Positions 7,120 to 13,519 of a DNA stretch of 16,537 nucleotides are shown piece by piece (the first letter of the stretch is position 1; every line of letters starts with the position of its first letter). The notes below the pieces were generated by a model. That model did not search any database, was not told the DNA's origin, and saw nothing but the letters and a program-made list of their open reading frames with translations. A program made the position numbers and the translations under genes. The stretch comes from Bacillota bacterium (GTDB lineage Bacteria > Bacillota > Clostridia > Oscillospirales > Ruminococcaceae), in contig JAEZQD010000070.1 of assembly GCA_023413185.1 (NCBI GenBank), positions 1 to 16,537 on the forward strand, written 5' to 3'.

Positions 7120-7566
7120 TTGAGCGGTTCTCATGAAATCAGCACTGATTTTGGTGTGTACGATCGCCATTTAAGCGCTACCATAGTATTGGTAACCGAC
7201 CAAATTAACTGTGAGCGAATCATAAAAAGAGGGAAAGAGATTGCCGCCAAAACACACACCAATCTGTATGTTATCAACGTAGACTCCGGTATTACCCGTG
7301 ATCTTGAGGCGATTGAACATCTATTTCGCGTATCGAAAGAGAACGGTGCCGTAATGAATATCTTTTACAACAAGCAGGTAATGGAGACTATTATCAACTG
7401 TATTGCTGAGTATAACGCCGTTAATGTTGTTTCGGGTATTCCCCGAACCGTTGACTCCATACTCAATCAGCTGTGGGAGACTATGCCGCAGATTGATTAT
7501 TACATGGTAGGTTTAAAAGGAGATATTACCCTGATATCCTCAAAAAAAACTGTTATTAACCATTAA
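7120..7566 (+). CDS. Small UspA/KdpD-like nucleotide-binding-fold protein
   Basis: A 148-residue cytosolic protein with the alternating strand/helix pattern of a universal-stress-protein domain, closest in feel to the Usp segment of KdpD sensor kinases. A first strand TIVLVTD is followed by the helix CERIIKRGKEIAAK, then the strand NLYVINV. Later come the helix VMETIINCIAEY and the strand NAVNVVSG. No kinase or DNA-binding part is present, so it is a stand-alone domain of unknown role. The start is uncertain. TTG at 7120 has GGAG eight bases upstream. ATG at 7114 is only two bases from the same GGAG, and ATG at 7048 has no ribosome site. The hydrolase gene follows after 22 bp, so the two are probably cotranscribed. 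Fold assignment is by pattern only. Confidence 0.75.
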   Translation: MSGSHEISTDFGVYDRHLSATIVLVTDQINCERIIKRGKEIAAKTHTNLYVINVDSGITRDLEAIEHLFRVSKENGAVMNIFYNKQVMETIINCIAEYNAVNVVSGIPRTVDSILNQLWETMPQIDYYMVGLKGDITLISSKKTVINH

Positions 7567-7588
7567 ATTATTTTGGAGGGGAACCGAC

Positions 7589-8530
7589 ATGGGGGTTGCG
7601 GCTCAGAAACTGGGTTACCTTAGCTCCAATGAAAACGACACGGTTCACGTGTTGTTATGGGAAGATGCCTCTGCCCCGCCCCGTGCTGTATTGCAGATTG
7701 CACACGGTATGAGTGAATACATAGACCGTTACGCTGAATTTGCCTCTTTTTTGGCACAGCATGGATTTGTGGTTTGCGGTAACGATCATCTCGGTCATGG
7801 CGCGACTGCGTCGTCATCAGAAATGCTCGGATACTTCTCTGCCAAAGACGGTGCCTCCTATCTTGTCGAAGATGTTCATCTGCTGCATAATATTCTACTG
7901 GCTCGCTACCCCGGTTTGCCGCTGTTCTTGCTTGGCCATAGTATGGGGTCTTTTATCACACGTGCTTATGTTGCGAAGTACGGCAACGGGCTTGCCGGAT
8001 ACATCTGCTCCGGTACGTCCGGACCGAACCCGGCTGTAACAATAAGCCTATTGCTTGCAAAATTAGAGAAACGCCGTATCGGCGAACTGGGCAGAAGTGA
8101 GTTTCTTGACAAGCTGGCATTTGGCAGCTATAACAAACGATGTCCGGATAAACGCACAAGCTTTGATTGGCTGACCCGTGACACCGAGCTGGTTGACCGA
8201 TATGTCAATGACCCTTGGTGTGGATATGTATTTACCTCCGCGGGTTTTCACACGTTGTTTACCCTGTTAAAAAATGTCTCGGATACCGGATGGGCAAACT
8301 CTGTACCAAAACAGCTACCTATCCTAATGATATCGGGTGATAACGACCCGGTGGGCAACTATTCCAAAGGTCCCAATACGGTATATTCACGGTTGCGCAA
8401 AGCGGGATTGGTTGACTTAACGCTAAAACTTTACGAAAACTGCCGACATGAGTTATTAAATGAAATAAATCGGCAGGACGTCTATCGTGATGTTCTTGAG
8501 TGGTTGTCAAAACACCTTAAAGTAGAATAA
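7589..8530 (+). CDS. Alpha/beta hydrolase, monoglyceride-lipase/lysophospholipase type (S33)
   Basis: Serine hydrolase of 313 residues in the PldB/monoacylglycerol lipase branch of the alpha/beta-hydrolase fold. The catalytic triad is readable: nucleophile S118 in LGHSMGS, D253 in SGDNDPVG and H287 in CRHELLNE. The oxyanion HG (39-40, AHGMSEY) and the NDHLGHG loop (65-71) are typical of this group. No signal peptide is seen, so it should act inside the cell, on monoacylglycerols, lysophospholipids or a small ester. GGAGGGG lies seven bases before the ATG. It follows the UspA-like gene by 22 bp and is closed by a strong bidirectional hairpin. The fold and triad are certain; the substrate is not. 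Confidence 0.9.
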   Translation: MGVAAQKLGYLSSNENDTVHVLLWEDASAPPRAVLQIAHGMSEYIDRYAEFASFLAQHGFVVCGNDHLGHGATASSSEMLGYFSAKDGASYLVEDVHLLHNILLARYPGLPLFLLGHSMGSFITRAYVAKYGNGLAGYICSGTSGPNPAVTISLLLAKLEKRRIGELGRSEFLDKLAFGSYNKRCPDKRTSFDWLTRDTELVDRYVNDPWCGYVFTSAGFHTLFTLLKNVSDTGWANSVPKQLPILMISGDNDPVGNYSKGPNTVYSRLRKAGLVDLTLKLYENCRHELLNEINRQDVYRDVLEWLSKHLKVE

Positions 8531-8543
8531 CCCATACATAAAC

Positions 8544-8575
8544 ATAAGGCCCATCCCGAACCGGATGGGCCTTAT
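8544..8575. terminator. Bidirectional hairpin terminator between hydrolase and DUF1540 gene
   Basis: A perfect 13-bp stem (ATAAGGCCCATCC at 8544-8556 with 8563-8575) and a 6-nt loop. ACTATTTTG follows on the plus strand. On the minus strand the stem begins one base after the TAG of the DUF1540 gene and is followed by GTTTATG. It serves two convergent genes, although both T-tracts are short. Confidence 0.8.
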
Positions 8576-8576
8576 A

Positions 8577-8900
8577 CTATTTTGTCTTAAACGTTGTACA
8601 GAGCGTTTCATCACGCGTATCTGCATGCTGACCGCCAATATTGATATGATCCGCATTGCATATCATATCCTGATTGTAGTAGCACTTCTGCGCATTGCAC
8701 TGAACCTGAATGGAGTGCTTGGGGTCGGAGTTTTCGCATTCGATGGAATCCTGATAGCTTGCTGTCATCGGATAATAGCTCTCACAACAGGTCTGTTCTT
8801 TCTGCCTTGCATTTCTTCCGTCAATTAGTATCGCCTGTTTACAACAGAAGCCGCTGTTATAATGCGCGCAGACTGTAACCTGACAATTTAGTTGCGTCAT
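8577..8900 (-). CDS. Tandem DUF1540 cysteine-rich protein
   Basis: A 107-residue protein made of two copies of the DUF1540 pattern, a small cysteine-rich and probably metal-binding domain common in Clostridia; its function is unknown. The copies have identical spacing: C6-x4-C11-x7-C19-x19-C39 and C68-x4-C73-x7-C81-x19-C101. Extra cysteines (C20, C38, C55) occur in or after copy one. Four cysteines per unit suggest zinc or iron binding, but this is inference. No signal peptide or membrane segment is present. I chose the ATG at 8900, which has GGAAGGA nine bases upstream. The open frame extends to an ATG at 8960, but that part lacks a ribosome site and lies outside the domain. It is convergent with the hydrolase and shares its terminator. 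Confidence 0.85.
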   Translation of the reverse strand: MTQLNCQVTVCAHYNSGFCCKQAILIDGRNARQKEQTCCESYYPMTASYQDSIECENSDPKHSIQVQCNAQKCYYNQDMICNADHINIGGQHADTRDETLCTTFKTK

Positions 8901-9199
8901 ACGGTTTTTTCCTTCCTTGTTTTTTATATGCAGCGTTTTGCGGGCACAAGCATATGCCACATCGTTATTTTATTCTAAACGGCTTTGTTTATAACCTCAT
9001 AAATAATTGCTATTATTGTTTTTGGTTTGTTTTGTAACATCGATCTCATACAGAATTGAAGGATTTAATATAATCTTGACTTTACAGCAAATGAGAAGGA
9101 ACCTTTTGCTCTATTTTTGAATAATCTGAACTAAGGGAAACCAACACATTATTTGTATCTGTTCATCTATATTACAGCCATGTCGTTGGAGGGGTATCA
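8901..9199. other. Divergent gap between DUF1540 gene and P-loop-like gene
   Basis: About 300 AT-rich bases holding the start regions of two divergent genes. A TATAAT at 9069-9074 lacks a good -35. A bulged hairpin at 9086-9110 (AGCAA...AAG / CTT-TTGCT) is followed by CTATTTTTGA and resembles a weak terminator or attenuator in the leader of the plus-strand gene. I saw no confident promoter and no RNA gene. Confidence 0.4.
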
Positions 9200-10291
9200 A
9201 TGAGCACCGCTGCTGATAATTCCATAAAGTTCTTTCTGGGCACTTCTACACCACACGGATTTGTTTCGTGCTATCAGCAGTCTTATAATATTGATGATTA
9301 CGATTTTATTAGTATTATTAAGGGCGGTCCGTGCAAACAAGCCTTTATTAACCGTGTCGCCTCTAAACTTTTGCCTTATGATAACCAAACGGAGTACATA
9401 TACTCCTCGCTGAATCCGACATGCTGCGACGGTGTTATATTTCACACCCTGCGTGCGGCAATCTTCGATGGCAGCGCGCCCCATACGCTGGAACCCCGGT
9501 ATTACGATGCCTTCGAAACAATCCTTTCCTTGGGGGAATTCTGCGATAAAGACTTTATCCGCAACAATAAAGCGGAGATTATGCAATTAACCGATACCAA
9601 TGCCCAACTTTATGAACGTTGCGTTCGGTTTGTGAATGCAGCGGGCTCTTTGCTGGATGATACCTACAGCCTTGCCCTCGCGTGCACCGATGAACACAAG
9701 ATTGGTTCGTTCTGCGAGCGTACGCTGTCCAGAGAAATAAAACAAACACGTCCCCACAAAGCAAAGGAAAGAAGTCGCTTTCTAAGCGCCATTACGCCCG
9801 ACGGCATTCTTCTGTTCGAGAACACCATTGCGTATTATTGCACACAATTGTATGTGATTGAGGATGAGTTTGGTGCAGCATCCAACCTGATTTTGCAGCG
9901 CATGAAAGATGGTGCAATGAAATGCGGATATGATGTAATATGCTGCTGGTGCCCTTTTGCGCCATTTCAGAAGCTGGAACATGTATTTGTACCCGATTTA
10001 GGTCTTGGTTTTGTAACGTCCAACCATTGGCATTCCATCCAGACCAATGATGCTCGAACAATCCATTCCCGTCGTTTTACCAGCTTAGAGGCGTTGTCGG
10101 TACGCAAACAACGAATCTCGTTTAATAAACGGGCAACGAATGAACTGATTGACGCAGCGCAGACCATTCTAAAACAATCACAGAATATTACCGGCAAGCT
10201 CGAGCATATCTATACGCAATCCTTGGACCTTAATAGGCTTATTCAAACTGCAGACGAAACCGCGCAGCGTATTCTTACACTGTCACGTTGA
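9200..10291 (+). CDS. Duplicated P-loop ATPase-like protein with both Walker A motifs lost (PRK06851-like)
   Basis: A 363-residue cytosolic protein built of two similar halves, resembling from memory the PRK06851-type 'ATPase' family of Firmicutes, whose function is unknown. Half one starts FFLGTSTPHG (11-20) and half two RFLSAITPDG (193-202). Each is followed 22-24 residues later by the place where the family has a G-x-P-G-x-G-K-S loop. Here the first is GGPCKQAFINRV (42-53) and the second EDEFGAASNLILQRM (221-235), both without the GK[ST] core. The block FDGSAPHTLEPR (89-100) and LGEFCD (111-116) match conserved family segments. The end (about 310-363) is probably helical. GGAGGGG lies five bases before the ATG. 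The gene is monocistronic with long flanking gaps. It is intact rather than a pseudogene, so binding or scaffolding rather than ATP hydrolysis is likely. Confidence 0.8.
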   Translation: MSTAADNSIKFFLGTSTPHGFVSCYQQSYNIDDYDFISIIKGGPCKQAFINRVASKLLPYDNQTEYIYSSLNPTCCDGVIFHTLRAAIFDGSAPHTLEPRYYDAFETILSLGEFCDKDFIRNNKAEIMQLTDTNAQLYERCVRFVNAAGSLLDDTYSLALACTDEHKIGSFCERTLSREIKQTRPHKAKERSRFLSAITPDGILLFENTIAYYCTQLYVIEDEFGAASNLILQRMKDGAMKCGYDVICCWCPFAPFQKLEHVFVPDLGLGFVTSNHWHSIQTNDARTIHSRRFTSLEALSVRKQRISFNKRATNELIDAAQTILKQSQNITGKLEHIYTQSLDLNRLIQTADETAQRILTLSR

Positions 10292-10317
10292 TAATACAGT
10301 TTCACTGCTTGACACCC

Positions 10318-10349
10318 CCAATCAGATAGATAGAGTTTGTTCTGGTTGG
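10318..10349 (+). terminator. Hairpin downstream of the P-loop-like gene, possible terminator
   Basis: A 9-bp stem (CCAATCAGA at 10318-10326 with TCTGGTTGG at 10341-10349, one T-G pair) and a 14-nt loop, 27 bases after the stop. TAATATAAAG follows instead of a T-run, so termination is uncertain. Confidence 0.35.
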
Positions 10350-10443
10350 TAATATAAAGACGGACAAGGAGTAGTGCGTAATAGAACAATGAATGTAACT
10401 GGTGCTTTGTCTCGTTATATAATTAGTCTACTTGATGCCTAGG

Positions 10444-10640
10444 CTTGTTTTAGAAGCAGATGTAACCTGCACATATCCCTCGGCATGATGACTAGCTATA
10501 GACGGCAACAACGCCCCACCGATACGATAGGCGTCGGTTGCAAGCCGCGTGGTCGGAGAATAACTTCTTTGTGTAACCGTTAAACTACTGCGCAGGGAGT
10601 CGATGCACTTATTCTTTCGCCAAAATATGCTGTAAAACAA
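10444..10640 (+). ncRNA. Candidate structured RNA of unknown class
   Basis: The segment is bracketed by an 8-bp inverted repeat (TTGTTTTA at 10444-10451, TAAAACAA at 10633-10640) that continues inward with AGCA/TGCT, TGCA/TGCA and TCCCT/AGGGA pairings. Inside is a strong two-part hairpin: GCAAC (10505-10509) with GTTGC (10537-10541), and ACGCC (10511-10515) with GGCGT (10530-10534). A TATAAT lies about 20 bases upstream (10418-10423), but without a good -35. No terminator-like T-run follows, so it could be a leader element of the glycosyltransferase mRNA instead of a free RNA. The strand is chosen from that -10 and is uncertain. Confidence 0.3.
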
Positions 10641-10649
10641 AGTGCAATA

Positions 10650-10658
10650 TGCTATACT
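10650..10658 (+). promoter_or_regulatory. Extended -10 promoter of the glycosyltransferase operon
   Basis: TGC followed by TATACT (10653-10658) makes a good extended -10; the -35 region about 17 bases upstream is poor. Transcription would start near 10665, about 85 bases before the ATG. Confidence 0.45.
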
Positions 10659-10749
10659 ATTATTAACAGTAATTTTGTTGTATCAGGCATATATAGACAA
10701 GCGGATAGGCTTTTAAAACGAAGGATAATGTATTACAGGAGTGTGCTTA

Positions 10750-11994
10750 ATGAAAATAGCAATCTTTGCCGAAACCTATTTGCCCTATTTAAACGGTGTT
10801 GTAACCCACATATGTGTGCTGAAAAATGGTCTGGAAAAACTCGGTAACGAGGTGCTTATCGTAACAGCCGATCCCCATGCCAGACATCATTTTATTGAAA
10901 ATGGGATTCTCCACTGTCCTGCCAAAACCTCAAAAAAGATATACGGTTATGGGTTAGCCTCGCCACTAAGTCAAAAACGGCTTCAGATGGTTTTGGATTT
11001 TAACCCGGACATCATCCATGTACAAACCGAATTCGGTATCGGGTTGTCCGGCATTTTAATAGCGAAATTTCTTCGAATCCCCTTGGTATATACCATGCAT
11101 ACGATGTATGACGATTATATCTACTATATTGCACCCGGCAAGCTTGTTTCCATCGTAAAGAAGCTTTCGCATGCGTATGCCCGCATTATTGCCGGTTCTG
11201 TCAATGCTATCACGGGTCCTTCACCAAAAATCGCTGAGTATTTTTTAACCAACGGCGTAAAAAAGCATGTGAATATTATCCCGAATACCATCGATATTGA
11301 AAGCTTTAATCCCACCCGAGTCCCATATGAGGAACGCGCTGTTGTGCGGGATAAGGTTGGCATACCGCCGGATAAAATGATTGCAGTTTTTGTTGGGCGG
11401 CTGGGTAAAGAAAAAGGCCTTGACGTTATGATGCAGTATTGGTCTGAGACGATCTCTGCCGAGGACGGCATTCACCTGATGATTGTTGGTGGCGGCCCGG
11501 ATGAGGCAGAGCTTAAGCAGATGGCAAAAGACCTTGGTATAGACAAGATGATTACGTTTACCGGTCCTGTTCCTCACAATGAGGTTGCCTCGTACTACGC
11601 CATTTCCGATGTTTTTATTACCGCGTCACTTTCTGAGGTGTACTCCATCTCAATGCTAGAAGCAATGGCTGCCGGTCTGCCCGTTTTACAGCGTTTTGAC
11701 GAGCTCAACTCCAGCCAGATTCATCCCGGCGTTAACGGCTTCTTCTTTAATAATGCGCAGGAGATGTCATCGGTGCTGCATATGCTCAAACGCAACACGC
11801 CGGAGGACTTTTTGCGCCTTAAGGAATCGGTAATCAATTCGGTGAAGGATTCCGGGGCGGAGTCGCTTGCGTCTAGTCTTCTTAACATCTACACCGAATT
11901 TACCTCCAAAAGAAAGTACCAAAGGTCTACACGTACAAGGACGCGCTTTAACCTCTCAAAGGTGAAACTTAAAAAAATCAGCAAGCCCTCTTGA
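10750..11994 (+). CDS. GT4 glycosyltransferase, probably diacylglycerol glucosyltransferase-like
   Basis: Retaining GT-B glycosyltransferase of family GT4, 414 residues. The N-terminal acceptor domain starts MKIAIFAETYLPYLNGV. H117 in MHTMYDDYIYY matches the HTM-[YW]-[ED]-[DE]-Y signature seen in glycolipid synthases such as alpha-glucosyl-diacylglycerol synthase. The donor domain has VGRLGKEKG (215-223), GGGPDE and the E-x7-E pair E296/E304 in SEVYSISMLEAMAAGLPV. The last ~30 residues are strongly basic (many K and R), which suits attachment to acidic membranes. The ATG at 10750 has AGGAG eight bases upstream; the in-frame GTG at 10741 overlaps that site and is rejected. The FAD oxidoreductase follows after 41 bp, so the two are probably cotranscribed. 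Lipid glycosylation is inference; the fold is certain. Confidence 0.9.
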   Translation: MKIAIFAETYLPYLNGVVTHICVLKNGLEKLGNEVLIVTADPHARHHFIENGILHCPAKTSKKIYGYGLASPLSQKRLQMVLDFNPDIIHVQTEFGIGLSGILIAKFLRIPLVYTMHTMYDDYIYYIAPGKLVSIVKKLSHAYARIIAGSVNAITGPSPKIAEYFLTNGVKKHVNIIPNTIDIESFNPTRVPYEERAVVRDKVGIPPDKMIAVFVGRLGKEKGLDVMMQYWSETISAEDGIHLMIVGGGPDEAELKQMAKDLGIDKMITFTGPVPHNEVASYYAISDVFITASLSEVYSISMLEAMAAGLPVLQRFDELNSSQIHPGVNGFFFNNAQEMSSVLHMLKRNTPEDFLRLKESVINSVKDSGAESLASSLLNIYTEFTSKRKYQRSTRTRTRFNLSKVKLKKISKPS

Positions 11995-12035
11995 TAACCC
12001 GTCGCAGTTACTACAGCGACAGAATGAGGATGATT

Positions 12036-13415
12036 ATGACAGCAAAAAGCAGATATGATGTTGCAATTATCGGTGGCGGGATAGGCGGCTTAATGGCCGC
12101 ATATCGCTTGTGCAATGAAAACCCAACACTCTCGGTATGCATTCTTGAAAAGGGACACGATATTAAGAAGCGCTACTGCCCTATTGTATCGGGCAAATCT
12201 AAGCGCTGCATCCATTGCGCTTCATGCGGGATAATGGAAGGGTTGGCAGGAGCGGGGGCCTTCTCAGACGGCAAGTATGTAATCTCCACCGAATACGGCG
12301 GATGGCTTACTGATTTTCTGGATCGGTCAACCGTTTTGCAATACATCGAACAGGCTGATGAGATTCTGGTACAGTTTGGGGCGACAACCGATCGATTTAT
12401 GCCGGATAATGAGCTGAAACGTTTGTGTATACAGCATGATCTTCACATGAATCAGGCTCAGCTCAAGCATCTGGGCACCGACTCCAATTTTGAAACGATG
12501 GTACGTTTGATTGATTCGCTCCGTGACCATTGCGATGTTTTTACCGACACCTTGGTGACCGATGTAGATACAAAAACCCATACCGTCAGCTTTGTATCGG
12601 GCAAAGAGGACGGCAGCCTAACCGCCGATACCGTAATCTTCGCCGTTGGACGCGCGGGAAGCCGTTTCTTTACGGAATGGTGTGAAAAAAACGACATCTC
12701 TCTTTCCAACAATCAGGTGGATGTGGGGGTGCGTGTCGAGCTCCCGTCGATAGTATGGGAGCATTTCTCCAAGAAGATTTATGAGCCGAAGATATGGTAC
12801 CGCAGTAAAGGATACGGCGACACTACAAGAATGTTTTGCTTTAATGAGCGCGGACATGTCGTTACCGAAAATACCGATGGTGTACTGACGGTAAACGGAC
12901 ACTCCTACCGTGACGAGGAACGTAAAACCTCAAACTCAAATTTTGCATTACTTACCACCATCCGTTTTACCCAGCCGTTCCAGCATCCCATTGAATATGC
13001 CCGTCATGTAGCCAGCCTTGCCAACCTAATCAGCGGCGGTACCGTTTTGGTGCAGCGGCTTGGGGACCTGGAAAACGGCAGGCGGACGGATGAACATCGA
13101 TTGCGGCAATCCACCACTGTTCCTACACTTGACGCCGTCGCAGGGGACTTGAGCCTGTGTCTGCCCAAACGCCAGATCGATAACATTGTCGAGACCCTCC
13201 ACGCCCTAGATGCGATTGCACCCGGCACAGCAAACTATGACACACTGCTTTACGGTGTGGAATGCAAGTATTATTCCGCAAGACCTGCAACCGAACAGTT
13301 CGAGCTCAAAGGGTTGAAGAACATCTATGCGGTCGGCGACGGGGCAGGCTTTACGCGTTCCCTGTCTCAGGCGGCGGCAAACGGGCTGTATGTAGCCGAC
13401 TTAATTCTTGGCTAG
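12036..13415 (+). CDS. FAD-dependent oxidoreductase (COG2509 type) with CxxCxxC motif
   Basis: Flavoprotein of 459 residues resembling the uncharacterised COG2509 FAD-dependent dehydrogenases. The dinucleotide fold YDVAIIGGGIGGLMAA is at 7-22 and the acidic ILEKG follows. A cysteine group, C48 then C58-x2-C61-x2-C64, precedes GLAGAGAFSDGKY; this arrangement could hold an Fe-S cluster or redox-active thiols. The second FAD contact TVIFAVGRAGS and the C-terminal YAVGDGAGFTRSLSQAA complete the fold. The ATG at 12036 is preferred because GAGG lies six bases upstream; in-frame TTG, ATG and ATG codons at 11991, 12024 and 12030 lack that spacing. It follows the glycosyltransferase by 41 bp and is ended by a strong hairpin. 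The substrate is unknown; a role in oxidising or reducing a lipid or quinone-like compound would be a guess. Confidence 0.87.
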   Translation: MTAKSRYDVAIIGGGIGGLMAAYRLCNENPTLSVCILEKGHDIKKRYCPIVSGKSKRCIHCASCGIMEGLAGAGAFSDGKYVISTEYGGWLTDFLDRSTVLQYIEQADEILVQFGATTDRFMPDNELKRLCIQHDLHMNQAQLKHLGTDSNFETMVRLIDSLRDHCDVFTDTLVTDVDTKTHTVSFVSGKEDGSLTADTVIFAVGRAGSRFFTEWCEKNDISLSNNQVDVGVRVELPSIVWEHFSKKIYEPKIWYRSKGYGDTTRMFCFNERGHVVTENTDGVLTVNGHSYRDEERKTSNSNFALLTTIRFTQPFQHPIEYARHVASLANLISGGTVLVQRLGDLENGRRTDEHRLRQSTTVPTLDAVAGDLSLCLPKRQIDNIVETLHALDAIAPGTANYDTLLYGVECKYYSARPATEQFELKGLKNIYAVGDGAGFTRSLSQAAANGLYVADLILG

Positions 13416-13435
13416 CAATTTGATTATACGGTTGA

Positions 13436-13471
13436 AAAAACCGCGTCTGCTGATTTGCTGACGCGGTTTTT
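13436..13471. terminator. Bidirectional intrinsic terminator
   Basis: A 12-bp stem (AAAAACCGCGTC at 13436-13447 with 13460-13471) and a 12-nt loop, with A-run and T-run flanks that work in both directions. It separates the convergent FAD oxidoreductase and MocR-type genes. Confidence 0.9.
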
Positions 13472-13519
13472 GTGTAGTAAGAACTCATTCTTTGGCTAAT
13501 TTCACGTAAAACGTAGTCT

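Larger units (their letters stand above)
10292..10749. other. Long structured intergenic region
   Basis: About 458 bases between two plus-strand genes with no convincing coding sequence. It contains a hairpin just after the upstream stop (10318-10349), a TATAAT at 10418-10423, a structured segment at 10444-10640 and an extended -10 promoter at 10650-10658. A minus-strand open frame of 70 codons (10428-10640, TTG start) has no ribosome site and no recognisable product. I regard it as doubtful. No riboswitch, T-box or tRNA signature was recognised. Confidence 0.5.

Noticed and set aside
9086..9120. Attenuator or terminator in the leader of the P-loop-like gene
   Set aside because: The stem needs a five-base bulge and has only eight pairs. 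The T-rich tail is interrupted and no convincing promoter lies upstream.
10378..10446. A short plus-strand peptide of 17-22 codons after AAGGAG
   Set aside because: The GTG is only two bases from the ribosome-site core and the ATG is about 16 bases away; the peptide has no recognisable pattern.
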